A stretch of DNA of 64,000 nt from Dactylorhiza incarnata. Its lineage: Eukaryota; Streptophyta; Magnoliopsida; Asparagales; Orchidaceae. The notes beneath the pieces are model-generated. The model searched no databases. It was not told the DNA's origin and saw only the letters and a list, made by a program, of their open reading frames with translations. Shown piece after piece: positions 11,461-23,099 of the stretch. Each line of letters opens with the position of its first letter. The first letter of the stretch is position 1. Location: the NCBI GenBank assembly GCA_033032865.1, contig JAWHQI010000005.1:7340001-7404000 (forward strand), in the 5' to 3' direction. Made by a program: the position numbers and the translations under genes.

Positions 11461-11679
11461 CTAAGAGTCACAGTCTGTGAGAGTCAAAGGTGCTCTTATT
11501 CTTCTTCTGACTACAGAGCATTCTTCATCTTCAGATTCACTGTCTGAGATAGTCAAGGGTGCTCTGATCCCTATGGCCCTGATCCCTATACTTCTTTCTT
11601 CTTCAATATGAGAAGAGCTCCAGCTGCTTTCACTTAAGGATTTGAACTTCCTGATGTCAAATTTTTTGACTTTCTCCAT
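11461..11679 (-). pseudogene. E1 small acidic ORF, unknown
   Basis: 72 codons from an ATG at 11679, near the 5' LTR of E1. It holds two related segments, IRAPLTISDSESEDEE and IRAPLTLTDCDS. It ends at TAG, but the same frame continues acidic (DEEVYGLMDLSDEENHDES) for about 30 more codons, which suggests a nonsense change in a longer reading frame. No known domain. It may be the N-terminus of the same polyprotein as 948-3127 (inference). Confidence 0.4.
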
Positions 11680-11763
11680 GGAGTTAGGATATGATAATCA
11701 GTTGATTTGATACACCCAAGAGCAGATCTATTCAAGCTGTTAAGCTTTTCTTTGAACAACCTC

Positions 11764-11775
11764 CCTCTGATACCA
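11764..11775 (-). other. E1 primer-binding site (initiator tRNA-Met)
   Basis: Minus-strand TGGTATCAGAGG matches initiator tRNA-Met with one end mismatch, next to the inner end of the right LTR. Confidence 0.8.
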
Positions 11776-12015
11776 CTTATTAGTTAATGGGTGTCAACTT
11801 ATCACCTAGAGGGGGGTGAATAGGTTTTTCAAATTGTTTTGTTCCCCCTTTTGGTGTACTTAATTTCTGGTTAATAGATCTAGAGATTAAAAGCACTGCA
11901 CAGAAAACACACAGACTTATAGAGGTTCCTCAAGACAGGGTGTCTTGAGTAGTCCTCTTTCCCTCTGTGACTACCTAGCAGTGTGCTAGGCTCAGCAAAC
12001 TCCACCAATGTCTCC

Positions 12016-12331
12016 GGCCCGCAAACCTTATAACTCGGACCTGCAAGTCCCTGCCACCTAGGCCCGCAAGCTCCTTCACTGCAACCGCGCCTGCAAGCTC
12101 GACACTCAGGCCCTCAAGCCCTACACAGCACAGACCTGCAAGTCTTGCCTCTTGGACCCGCAAGTCCCTGTAGCCTAGGCACGCAAGCCCCTTCACTATA
12201 CCCGAGCCCGCAAGCTCGACATGTTTGGACCCGCAAGTCCTCTACCCTAGCTCTCAAGCCTCACTGATCTCAAGCACTCAAGATGGACACTTAGATATGA
12301 AACCAAATCTTATAGATTTGGCCCGCAAGCC
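12016..12331 (-). repeat. Array of about 11 mini-hairpins with near-constant loop
   Basis: On the plus strand each unit is a short stem around CCGCAA or a close variant (CTGCAA, CCTCAA, ACGCAA). Perfect stems: GGAC/GTCC (12037, 12154, 12227), AGAC/GTCT (12132), CGAGC/GCTCG (12203), GGC/GCC (12109, 12178, 12320). Others (12016, 12061, 12087) carry one mismatch or wobble. It lies downstream of the LTR TATA box, so it is probably in the E1 leader RNA. Confidence 0.6.
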
Positions 12332-12651
12332 TTACAAATAAGGATATACAAAGTTTGTTCTTCTGCCTAATGGAGATCGGCTTCTTGTCTTGAAGAAGAT
12401 GCTTCAGATGTAGGCGTTGGTAGCGCAGATCTTTTTCAATCCTTCTCCTTTAGCCGGATGTTAACTGGCTTCTTGACTTGAACGATTCTTAACAGTCGAT
12501 GTGGCTTGACTGCAACTTGGAGAACAAAGGATAAGTATTTTTGTTCTCCTCTTCTTATTCTTGATTCTTCTCCGCAACCTTTACTGATGTATTGCTCAGT
12601 GGGATTCTTTTTTGTTTCTTTGTTCTCTTCTTCTTTAGGGCATCACTGTTC

Positions 12652-12662
12652 CCTTTTATAGG
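12652..12662 (-). promoter_or_regulatory. E1 LTR TATA box
   Basis: Minus-strand CCTATAAAAGG between U3 and the leader; position fits an LTR promoter. Confidence 0.6.
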
Positions 12663-13603
12663 ACGGAGGGGCCGCTTAATGGTCTCCTATCATGTCCTTC
12701 TCTGACAGACGCCCATACCTTAAGAGCACGCGTTGATTGGACAATCAGGCGGCTACATTAAATGCTGACAACGCGTTTGGCAATTTTTGAATCTGTCTCG
12801 ATGATATTTCCATGGTTACGATGACATGGATAATATCTCGATGGCAGGATTTGTCGTTCTCTTGAACTAGGATAGATCTTCAAATCTCCTTCCCTCTTCT
12901 TCCGATAGAGATATCTTGACGACATGGGACATCCCTTCTGCACTTGCACTTAAGACGACATGAAGTCATCTAACTTATGTCGAAGTAATCTCCTTGATTG
13001 CTTGATATCGTTGTGACCACCTTATCTTGTCGACGACACAATCTATATTACGTCGACAAACAATTCTCCAGCAACTGCCCGTCTTTGTTCGATCTTCCCT
13101 AGTCTTTTCGACGTCAGTCCTTCTTTACGATGATATCGTTGACATCAGTCTTACTTAGCCTTTTCAGCAACATGGCTCTTTTGCGACGATATTTATTCTG
13201 ACTTAGCCTTATCGACATCAATGCTTCTTTACGATGATGTCATCGACATTCTGCCTTGTGTTTGTGCTTGAGTCTTCTTTCTTCATCTCGGCTTTCTGAT
13301 ATTGTTGTGAGGTGTTGTAGTGTTGTTGTCACAATGATATCATCATACGTATGTTGTCTCGATGATAGCTGATATGCTCACTCTGCTTTTCTCTGCACAC
13401 CATTTCAACAATATGCCTATTCTTATAGATGATATGTCCAGTCCTTTTCGACGATATTGTACTTGGGAAAGTTATTGAAGTACTGGACATATTGTCTGAT
13501 CTCTACAAGCATGAACTAGACATAGCATCAAATACAACTTGTACTTATCATTGAGCTGAGCACTTCTTCAAATCAGGAAGACTGTTGGGCATTGTTCCCA
13601 ACA

Positions 13604-14622
13604 ATCACAGCCTAAAGAGACAACACCCTCCTTCTTTATTGCATAAACAGTGTCATCAACTGTAATAATAGCATCATTATCTGAGTATGCTTGCAATGAG
13701 GAGAACTTTGACTCATCCCTGGTGAGATGATGACCACACCCAGAGTCCACTATCCAATCATCTTGATAGTTGATGGAAGCCAGTGCCCTGACACAAGTCC
13801 CCATCATGAAAGCACCTCCACCACCCCAACTACCTTCAGCATTGGAACTAGCCTCCTCCTTACCTGCAGCATGCCCTGGCTGAAGATTGACCTTGCAGTC
13901 TCTCTTGAAGTGACCAAGCTTGTTGCACCTGTAACACCTCGGCCCTTCCTTCTTCTTCCCATCAAACTTAGGAGCATAACTCCTCTCCTCCTGATATGAA
14001 GTAGATGGACCATCTACAATAGGTGACTTCCTCTTCTTATCCCATCTCTTCTTCTTGCCAGAACAGAGAACCTCACTCTCACCTCCAGAGACAGATATCC
14101 CTGCCATTTGCTTAGCTAAACTTTCTTGCGAAGCAAGCAAGTTTTCCAGCTCCAACAATGATGACTGATTGGCCCAGCCTTGAATAGAAGTGACAAAGGC
14201 CACATACTCTCTCCGCAAACTGCAGATTATATGCCTCTTCAGCCTTGCTTATGAGATAGGCTCATCCGGGTCCAATGTTGATATCTCTGCACAAAGGTTT
14301 TTCATTTTCAAGAAGAAAGATGAAATGGACAACTCTCCCTGAGTTTCTTTCGCCAACTCATTTTCAAGATATTGTCGTCGAGCTACATTCTTCTTGTTGA
14401 AAATCCATCCAAGGCTGTCCAAATCTCAGCAGCTGACCTACATCCAATAATGTGGTCAAACAACTCTGGAATGATAGCACGCTTGAGAGTGAACTCTGCC
14501 TTAACATTTGTTCTCTTCCAAGCCTTCACCTGCTCAGCATTCCCTTCAGCTGCTACAACATCTTGTATAGCATCTACACCGACTACCTCCAAAAGATCCT
14601 CGCCAAGAAGATAACTCTCCAT
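13604..14622 (-). pseudogene. gag-pol: E7 gag-protease, copia type, broken and truncated
   Basis: Starts near MESYLLGEDLLEVVG, a typical copia gag start, and the same family as E8 at 63710. Seen in order: gag core, a frameshift near 14383, an in-frame TAA near 14247, then a frame from 14218 with the zinc knuckle CYRCNKLGHFKRDC and the protease active site WIVDSGCGHHLT. The frame is cut by E1 at 13603-13604, so integrase, RT and RNase H are outside the window, if present. The knuckle binds nucleic acid; the protease would cleave the polyprotein. Not functional as it stands. Confidence 0.85.
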
Positions 14623-14771
14623 GCAAGACTACCACTTCTTGAAATTAGTCTGCGTCAGGAGCTCAATACCCAGACCTCTTCCAAAATCTCCTTACATTGC
14701 TATTCCACTGATTAACATGAACTTGCAGAAACCCAAGCAAGATTAAGTGGCTGATCACTGCTTGGAACCTA

Positions 14772-14783
14772 GCTCTGATACCA
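14772..14783 (-). other. E7 primer-binding site (initiator tRNA-Met)
   Basis: Minus-strand TGGTATCAGAGC abuts the LTR end TTTAAACA at 14784. Confidence 0.88.
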
Positions 14784-15601
14784 TGTTTAAAATTTTAGGT
14801 AGGATCGCAAGAGGTACATTGGAACAACTACAACTTTCTCAAGTCAAGTAATCAGCACAAAAGAAAGACAAGAAATCTGATATCAAATATCTTCTTTACA
14901 AGGCGAGGCATACATGACGAGACATGCTATGGAGAGACATGATTTATGTGAATACAAGGAGGAGAAATAAAGGAAAGACAAAACTGGCAACTAGAAATAA
15001 TAGAGACTGCCAGAAAGTACAGCAATAGCCAGACCGCACGGTTACACCTGAGACCGCTCTAACAACACAGATGTTAATCCGCTACCAGTCAGACCACCAA
15101 CTTAGACCGAGCGAGCTGCTGCTTTATTGAACTGCTGAAAAACACAACCTGTCCGCACTTCTTAATCGTCAGACCGCGAGGTCGCCCGATCACAGAAGTA
15201 ACCAGTGAACGGAGAACAGAACTGCATAAACTGTCACCTAACTGCAAGTCTAGATCGCCTGACCGCTGAGGTCGCTTGATCGTTGAACTCACCGCGAGTA
15301 GCATAAGAACAATAACACAGCCCTCCCAGAGGAAATCCACTGGCGAACTGGTTATTCACAACTGGGAAATCACCACGTAAGAAGACCGCACCCTGCTGGC
15401 CGCTGACCTGCGAACACAACAAATGGTCAAACCTCTTCCAAACTGCGCAACCTCAAAAGTGAGACCGACACAAATAACCCAAGTTGTAGCTCTTATAGTT
15501 TTCGTTAGGAATGACGGGCCCTGCACCTCTATTTATAGGCAAACTGACGGATGCCGTCACCGCCAAAGAGAGGTGCAATAACCGCCCATCCAGATCGCCG
15601 C

Positions 15602-16951
15602 TGTTGAAACCAATTTCTCGGCCTCTTGTGGAGCTCGGGGCCCTCACCGAAATGAGGGGCGGCTAGCCCTTACTTATCCCTCGGAGAAGGTGGACCGAAG
15701 ACTAGAAAAATGACTAAGACCTTAGTCACAGCGAGGAGGTCCCTCCACTAACCCGGAAGATCATTGAGCGCTTCCCCTCCCAAGCCAAAGCTGAGACTCG
15801 GGCACCCTGGAGAGCTCTGGAAATGCTAACCGAAGAAAAGCCAGAGGAGAGAGAAGTTGAAGTGAGGTCTTCTCCAAAGGTGCCCTTGAGGTCTTATTTA
15901 TAGGTTTTCTAGTCTGTCCTGCAAATAGCAGGATTCCGCCTTTTGATTTTACTATCCGCACCCCAAATGGGTCTGCTAACAGCCAAACTCCGCTGTTTGA
16001 AGAAGCTAAAGGCAGACCACCAAGGCTGAGAGGGTAATTTGACCCTATCAACCCATGGGCGAGAAACTGCGAGAACACTACTGCCGAAGCTCTCGCGGGC
16101 CTTCTTGCGAGTCCTGCTCGCGATACCTCCCCTAGGCGATCGCCCTGCGAGGATCTCGCTGGCTATTCTGGCGGTATTTGCCGAGGTCCGGTCTCGCGAG
16201 CCTTCTTGCGAGACCGCCTCTTGGCTCCGTCGGGCTCAACACGCCCTCCGTCGAACGCAGAGCCCTTCGTCGATCAGAGGCGAGCTCGACGAAGGCGGGA
16301 TGTTGAATTGTTCGCTGACCGCTGAGGCGGGCGGTTTGCCGGCCGCTGCTTCCCGCTGCAATTCATCGAGCGCCGACCGACGAATGCTGAGCCCCGTTCG
16401 ACATTCGTCGAACGCCGAAGCGAGCTCGCCAGACGATGAGGCTCTAAGCTTGCGAGCCTTCCTGCGAGATCGCGTACTAACTTTGCCGCGCACTGAACAC
16501 GTTTTGCTAAACACCTCTTTATTGAACAAAGGTCTCTCCTGCCTGCGGCCTGCGAGGTATTGGTTTGTCACCCCTCACTTGGCCCATTCTCTTGAAGATA
16601 TCTGCCGAGGTCTGGATCTCGCGACTCCTCTTGCGAGACCGCCCCTTTGGCTTTAATGAGCCTAGAATGCTTCGTCGACCGCTGATGATTTCGCCGAACA
16701 GGGGTGGGCTCGATGAAGTCAGGTGAGCTTGACGATCACTGGAGAGTTCGTCGAACGCGGTACTCCTTTCGCCGAACTCAGAAATCTTCCTCAAACGGCC
16801 TGCGAGCGCTTATCTCGCCGACCCTTCTCGCTCGCCCTTCAGCGAGCTCTCCGAGAGGGAAGGTCTTCGGCGCTAAGGCCTCTCTTATTACCTCCATCCT
16901 ATTGCCTTCTTAAACCGCGTCTCCTTGCTTGGCGAATATCGGGGTTATACA
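15602..16951 (-). repeat. E6 3' LTR
   Basis: Pairs with 43015-44364. Minus-strand TATA box CCTATAAATAAG at 15893-15904. U3 (about 16050-16900) is full of GCGAG/CTCGC and TCGTCGA/TCGACGA words, with a 9-bp perfect stem CGGTCTCGC/GCGAGACCG at 16189-16216. The polypurine tract GAAGAGCGGGGATTG precedes it at 16952-16966. Overlapping long frames on both strands are CG-rich shadows. Confidence 0.94.
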
Positions 16952-17064
16952 CAATCCCCGCTCTTCGCGAGGATATTTATGCTCGCGAAGAAACATCCAA
17001 CCCCTAGTATTCGCCAGCCCCTTGATGATCTGCCGGGAATCTTTGGTAGGGCCCACACTGAGGG

Positions 17065-17074
17065 CTATAAATAT
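17065..17074 (+). promoter_or_regulatory. TATA box of antisense gene A in E6
   Basis: CTATAAATAT, about 84 bp upstream of the ATG at 17149, on the strand opposite to E6 pol. Position suggests an own promoter for the antisense gene. Confidence 0.5.
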
Positions 17075-17446
17075 CGTCCCAAGTCCTTAATGGCGTGCAC
17101 CGTCACTTCCTTTTCTCTCTTTTTGCCTCGTACTGTAGCTGCCAGGAGATGCCGCTTTCCGAAGAAGTGATGAGTCCCAATTATATACACATTTTTGGAC
17201 TCATCTGGGCTGATTTTCTAATCGGTGCACTTCACTTTAGACATGTTTTCATTCCTATTTAATACTCCATGCTAAGTGCACTTCTAGGCCCGTTTTGGTG
17301 TTATTTCTTGTTCATCTTCGTTACTAGTTTTTATGCAGTGTTAAGTGCCACCTTCAGTGGCTAGACTGGTGTTGTATGCTGGAACAGGAGTCGTGCAGGT
17401 GTTCCTGGTACAATTCTGTACAGGAACACTGCGCACGATCATTGGC

Positions 17447-17716
17447 TCTATCGCGCACGACCACTGGTCGTGCGCCACTGATCGTGCGCACTTAACGCCC
17501 ATTTTATGAGTTCTGTCTGGCTTATCGCACGACCATTTACGATAGTGCGCACGACCACTGGTCGTGCGTCACTGGTCGTGCGAACATGTATTTTATAAAT
17601 TTCTTTCATTTCAGGCTCCGTCCAGGCAGCGCGCACGTTCGCAGAATTCCAGTGCGCACGACCACTGGTCGTGCGCCAATCACCGTGCGCAGTATTCAGT
17701 CCAGCGTCTATATATT
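17447..17716 (+). promoter_or_regulatory. E5 U3 palindromes and TATA box
   Basis: A long perfect palindrome with half-site GCGCACGACCA (around an ACTGGT centre) lies at 17453-17475, about 17547-17568 and 17652-17676, with shorter fragments between. CTATATATTG follows at 17707-17716. The 3' LTR has the same at 31103-31125, 31197-31218, 31302-31326 and 31358. Confidence 0.6.
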
Positions 17717-17764
17717 GCCTGTTCCGATTTTAGGGCGGGATCGAGCCGCCGGGAGCGCGTTTTG

Positions 17765-18898
17765 TGTTGGATGGGTAGGCGCCCTTAGAGGGGGGGTGAA
17801 TAAGGGTTTTAAAGATTTTATAGTTATTTTGAATATTTTAGAAAAAGCTTTGAATATTATAATAAAGAAGATCAAGATTAATCAAATAAAGTAAAAATAG
17901 AGACATGATTTTATTAACTTGAGAAACATGATTACAAAATTTGATCTCTTATGAATGCTAGAAATCAAAGCTAAATAGAAAAGAAACCTTTTGGTTTTCT
18001 ATCTCGACTCGCTTCCCCACGAACCGGTGGCCCTAGCCTTATCCTCCCCGGATTCGGCCTCAAGCCGCTCTAACCAATCCCTCCCCGGATGTGGCCTCGA
18101 GCCCCCCTAGACCTAGCCTAGATCTAGTCACCAACACGAGGCGATTTTCCCCCTAAGTCCTACCCAGACCTAGTCGCCAACACGAGACGATTTCACTAAT
18201 CGTTTACAAAGAGGAATATGAAATAACAATAAAGAAATAAGAACTCCCTCAAGATGGACTTCTGAAGTTGGAGACGAAGATCCGCCGTTGAATAAGCGTT
18301 GTAGAAGCGGACTTCGATCTGATTCGGCGTGACGAGATTCTCCTTCAGAAGTTTTGCAGAGCTTCGCTAGCACATCAACTCTCGGCCAAGATAGCCTCTA
18401 GAATTCTGGCACTCAATATATCTCTCTGATGTGTATCTGAAACGAGAGGACTTGGGTCCTTTTTATAGACTAGCGCTAGCGCCTGCGCTAGCCACTACCG
18501 CCGGCGCTATCTCATATTAGGAGACTTTTTGCGCGGCAGAATCTTCAATCCGAGGCAACAATTCCACCATGCCTTCAGTGCATCGAGCTAGCGCCGGTGC
18601 TATCCACTATCGCCTGCGCTATCTCATATTAGGAGACTTTTTGCGCGGCAGAATCTTCAATCTGAGGCAACAATTCCAGCATGCCTTCTGTGCATCGAGC
18701 TAGCGCCGGCGCTATCCACTATCGCCTGCGCTAGTGATCAGTTTGGAGTTGATGGCTCAATTTTGGGGGCAACCACCATATGTAAACCTTGAGTCATTTT
18801 GACCTGTTATCCTGCACACTTAGATCACACAAGATTAAATACACACATAGGATTTGTTATTCTCAAACCTAGGAGATGCGGAAGACTGTGTTCCAACA
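17765..18898 (-). repeat. E3 3' LTR
   Basis: Pairs with 24611-25744. Minus-strand TATA box GTCTATAAAAAGG at about 18458-18470, with an array of CTAGCGC/GCGCTAG palindromic words at 18470-18740 upstream of it in the direction of transcription. A tract AAAAGGGGGAGTT precedes the LTR. Confidence 0.94.
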
Positions 18899-19435
18899 AA
18901 CTCCCCCTTTTGATAATAACAAATCCATTAATGATAAATCAGAGCATTAATCTAAATAAGCATGAAGAAACATATTTGTGTGTGTGTGAAAAGGATGACT
19001 TAGGATAAATAATGATTATAGCATTTTAGTATTGCTCCCCCTAAATACATGCTCCCCCTAAGTGAATGCTCTCCTAATATGTTCTTAACTGAATTTAGCA
19101 TGTTAGATATGTTATCATGTTAGTTCTCCCCCTTTTGCATTTTATCATGTTAGTTCTCCCCCTTTGTTATTAGCAAAAGTGGGTAGGGAAACAAAGCACC
19201 AAGGAATTTGTAAATAGAAGATAAGGCATGATCGAGCTTTTAAAGTAAATGATAAGGAGTTTTAGAATTGTTTTTCATTGAAAAGGATCAGAGTTATGAC
19301 TTATTTTATCCCTTTTTTTGTAGTTATCCCCCTTTTATAAATCAGAGTTTAGCAAAAAATAATGATTTCCCCTTAAAATAAGAGTTTTAAGCCTAAAAAT
19401 AAGGATTTCCAAATAACCAATCTACCCAGACAATA

Positions 19436-19695
19436 TGTCTACACCCTAGCCCCGTACTAAGTGACGGATGGGCATGAGGAGCTGCAAACACGCCGTAGGT
19501 TGGGGTGTTAGTCCCATATGCAAACACTAGACACAACTTAACCTATCACTCTTTCCCCCCAGTGCCTCGCAAGGCCCCACTGGAACCCTCCCCGGTTAAG
19601 GACAAGACATGACTAGAGATAAGGTTATCTAATGTCTACAACCCTACGCCTCCGCTATGGTGAGAAATGAAGTCAGGATAATAATTATTGGAAAC
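19436..19695 (-). ncRNA. GC-rich structured island of E3
   Basis: Counterpart of 8757-9015. Keeps AGATAA/TTATCT and the CCAGT...ACTGG stem. One stem reads GGCGTG/CATGCC where E2 and E4 have GGCATG/CATGCC, so pairing is kept by a G-T wobble. Confidence 0.6.
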
Positions 19696-20656
19696 ATTTA
19701 GCATTTAAATCTTAATGGGAAATTTCATAGCATATGGATTTTTATTTGAAAATTAAAATACTCTTAGCAATATTGAAATTCATGAATGAATTAGAGTTTG
19801 AACATTGCGGAAGATTTCGAAAAAGAAACATCATAATACTAAATAAGAGTTTAAGTTCAAGAAGGAGATGTTTTTGAGTTTCAAAATAAACTTTATAAAG
19901 ATAAGAGTTGAAGCATTTTCGAATAAAGAAACAACATCCTTATAGCAATTAGAGAAGAAAATATTGATTTGAAAAAAAGATGTTTTTATAGGCGATATTT
20001 TACTTGTTGTAGGAGTGTTTAGCATGAAAGTGTACATAGAAATAAATCAGAGTTTTTAGCATAAAAGTGATATGTGTGTTAGAATAGCTAATATAAATTT
20101 TACCAAGCAAGTCTACTACTTGTTTTTAAGAAAAATTGAGATTTTAGACTTGATATAAGCATTAAAGCACAAGGTAAAAATTATATGGTGATGATGCGGA
20201 AGACTTGTAGAAATACATGAAACATCTTATTTTAATCAAGGATAATCCATAAAAAGATATATGAGTTAATTTCAAAAAGAAGATGTTTATGTAAATCATG
20301 TTTCAATGAAAATCTTTTATGGTTGACAAAAATAACCAAGCATGAAATAATACTATCACAAAGAGATTACTACAATGTTATTTCAATTCACAATTTCAAG
20401 TCATACCAAACATTGTAGAAAGCATGCTAGGTTATCCAGTGCATTTCATAAGTAAAGAGTAGTATAGAGTTTGCATTAGGATCCAATACTCATGAGAAGA
20501 AGTGTTATGGAAGATAATGATGTGCACATAAGTGTATTTTTGAGTAGAGTAAACACATGTTTTAATCAAAAATACAAGTAATATGTAAAGTAAAAGCACA
20601 ATAAAACACAAATAATTTTACTTCCACTCACTTCAATGCACAAAAAAATGTACAAC

Positions 20657-20722
20657 TACCAAGGTGCTTTGCACACACAATGCTCATTAAGACTTATCAG
20701 GGTGCAAAGTAGTGCTTGGGGG
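20657..20722 (-). ncRNA. Predicted RNA hairpin, copy B (E3)
   Basis: Inner stem TTTGCAC/GTGCAAA, outer CCAAG/CTTGG, same loop as E2 copies. Confidence 0.55.
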
Positions 20723-20831
20723 ATCACATAATTTTATTCTTGTTTTTTTTATTGTGATCCGGTGTACTTAAGAATAAGTGGTTTTTAATTTGAAAGAAAG
20801 TAATGGTTTGCACAAGATATTTTACTATTCT

Positions 20832-20896
20832 TTCCAAGGTGCTCAACCTCACAACGCTTATTAAGACTTATCAGGAGGTTCAAGTAGTGCTTGGTG
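20832..20896 (-). ncRNA. Predicted RNA hairpin, copy A (E3)
   Basis: Inner stem AACCTC/GAGGTT, outer CCAAG/CTTGG; matches 7622-7690. Confidence 0.55.
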
Positions 20897-21425
20897 GAGA
20901 TAACTTTGTTAAATTATTTCATGATTTTTTGTTTTGTGCAAAGTTCTCTGAATACACTTGTTTTGCAAACCAATATAATTTATAAGAAAGATAACCACTT
21001 TTCTTAATTTGTAAAAGTGCAAATAATGGAGTGTAGGTAAGATACTTGTGCAATTTTAATTCATTGTACTAATACATAAACATACATAAGCATTCTTAAA
21101 TTAAACCGCATATGTAGACAATGCCAACAAAAAAAGGTGAGTGAATAAATATCATTATCAACCATAAAACATTTCTCATACTTAGAGGCATGCTAAGCTT
21201 AGTCCTACACAACCTTTTCAATATAATTGATGCACATAGTAATAGATTTATCAAAGCATGATAAAGAAAATGTTCTATGTAATTTGAAAGAGTAGATTGT
21301 AACATTTTAGAAGTTCAAAATAATAGAATAAATCATGCTTGATTTCACAATAAAGTCCATACAGTATTTTTGATATATTTTTGAAATTTTTTTTTTAAAA
21401 TTAAAATTCGGACTCTTATAATTTG

Positions 21426-21499
21426 ATCTTGGACTTCCCGAGGACTACCCTGTGAGAGATTCGCCCGGTACTAGGTGATATTGTGGGATGATAGCCCAA
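21426..21499 (-). other. Conserved 70-nt module (E3)
   Basis: Minus strand starts GGGCTATCATCCCA and ends CCTCGGGAAGTCCAA. Counterpart of 7042-7116 and, more distantly, of 56979-57050. Confidence 0.65.
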
Positions 21500-23099
21500 A
21501 TCACCCTTTCGCAAGATATATGTAAATAGAAAAGTTTAGTTCAAATATTGATAATTTTGTTTTTATATTTTTGTATTTGATTTTTGCTTTTAGAAATAGA
21601 ATTTAAACAAATGACAAAAACACTAAGGCAAAACATATAAATTTTTTTTTGTAATTTGATTTTTCTATCTTTCTATTTGATTTTTCAAAAATCTATTATA
21701 GGCAGAATTGCAAAAATGAGTAGTACATATAGATTAATATATTTTTAAGCAATTTTCAGAATTTTAAGATTTCAGAAAATCAGACATGGACGCTAGCGCC
21801 TGCGGTAGCGCTAGCGCGGGAGACAGTAAGTGATTTTTGAGGATATTGGAAATTTTGATTCTTGATCTTGATTAGGTGTCCCATTAGGAGTTTCATGCTG
21901 AAATATCAGAATTTTAGGAGATGTTTAGATAGTGCAAATTGCATGAAACGTTAGCGCTTTTCTTATATGACTAGACTACCTAACCATCGCATGAGACATA
22001 TTTTCTTATATCTTTATTATGATTTTTCAAAGGCTTGTGTTTACCAAAATAATGTAAACTGAAAATAGATAGAGAATGTAAACACAAGATAGCATGTTTG
22101 AATAAGCCAAATAATATATGTCTTAATGATTAATACATAAACTATGTGATTGATGGAATTTTAGTACTCTATTATGATTTCAAATCACATAGTTGTCATA
22201 AAATATGAATAACATCATAAATGTTGTACCTGGCATAGATATATAAGCATAAACCAAAACGAGATGCTAGGATGATGAGTTTAGATGCAATGTTAAACAT
22301 AGGATTAATCATGGATTTTGTAAACAATATTTTTCTTTATTATAAGGGCTATCATAATCAACAAAACAAAGATCAATGCATTTTGCATTTTAAGTTTTAG
22401 CCCACTCCCTTTAATAAACCATTTAAATCCATTAAAGTAATATCATTAGTCTTGATAATAATTTCAATTTTCAATTTATAATTCAAGACATTTTAAAAGG
22501 TAATGGATTTAGAAGAAAATAAAATAAGTAGATCACCTAAAAATGATATGACTTTTATTCAATTTTATTCAATTTGATTCATTTATGAATTATGGTTTAA
22601 ATTATGAAAGTCATATTACAAGATATATAAAGTGATCATATCATGATGGTTTTAAGAAAAAAAATAAACAAAAAGAAAGTTTTGCTTTTATTTAAATCTT
22701 GAATTTCCTTTTAGATCAAGTTATTTCACTAAACCACTTGTTGGTGAAGGCTAAGAATCTTAATAGCCTAATAACCGGATTTAATTTGAAATATCTTATA
22801 GCAAATTTAGAGTTTGATTCATATGGATAATATAAGATATTTAGAAGCAATGAATATAAGAATAAAAGATAGGTCATCAAAATAAAATATGATTTGGAAT
22901 TTTGATCAATTTGATTTTATAAACATTATTGAGCTTTTAAGAGATAAGATCATATTTTCAAAAATTGTATAGGATGACCATGACATGATAGTTCAAAACA
23001 AAAACAAAAAGAAAAAATAAGAACAATGAAAGCATATCATGAAGTAGAACTTTGTATATTTCATTTTGAAAGGATTCTACTTCATGCAGTTGATGATAC

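Larger units (their letters stand above)
1..13603 (-). mobile_element. E1: non-autonomous LTR retrotransposon, copia-like, split by E2
   Basis: Minus-strand element. Its 5' LTR lies at high coordinates (about 11785-13603) and its 3' LTR runs off the left window edge (1-747). Both LTRs begin TGTTG on the minus strand. A primer-binding site TGGTATCAGAGG (11764-11775) matches initiator tRNA-Met, and a polypurine tract AAATAGGGGGAGA precedes the 3' LTR at about 748-762. The internal part (748-3127 plus 10684-11780, about 3.5 kb once E2 is removed) has no RT, RNase H or integrase. E1 is inserted in the gag-protease region of E7. The right-hand duplication would be ATCAC (13604-13608); the left one is outside the window. 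The lineage is inferred from the primer site and termini only. Confidence 0.85.
11785..13603 (-). repeat. E1 5' LTR
   Basis: About 1.8 kb. The outer boundary at 13603 is set by the match to 1-747. The inner boundary near 11776-11797 is uncertain because the matching LTR is outside the window. Minus-strand TATA box CCTATAAAAGG at 12652-12662; U3 (12690-13603) has CGATATCG-like words; the transcribed part has a mini-hairpin array (12016-12331). Confidence 0.85.
18899..23099 (-). other. E3 long non-coding 3' region
   Basis: 4.2 kb, AT-rich, no supportable protein. From the LTR inward it holds a polypurine cluster (18899-19340), GC-rich island (19436-19695), hairpin B (20657-20722), hairpin A (20832-20896), 70-nt module (21426-21499) and palindrome cluster (21788-21822). 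Same order as E2 when read on its own strand. Confidence 0.7.

Noticed and set aside
16039..16656. 205-codon frame and several overlapping frames in CG-rich sequence
   Set aside because: They lie in the E6 LTR, whose other copy (43452 onward) has different frames; open by composition only.
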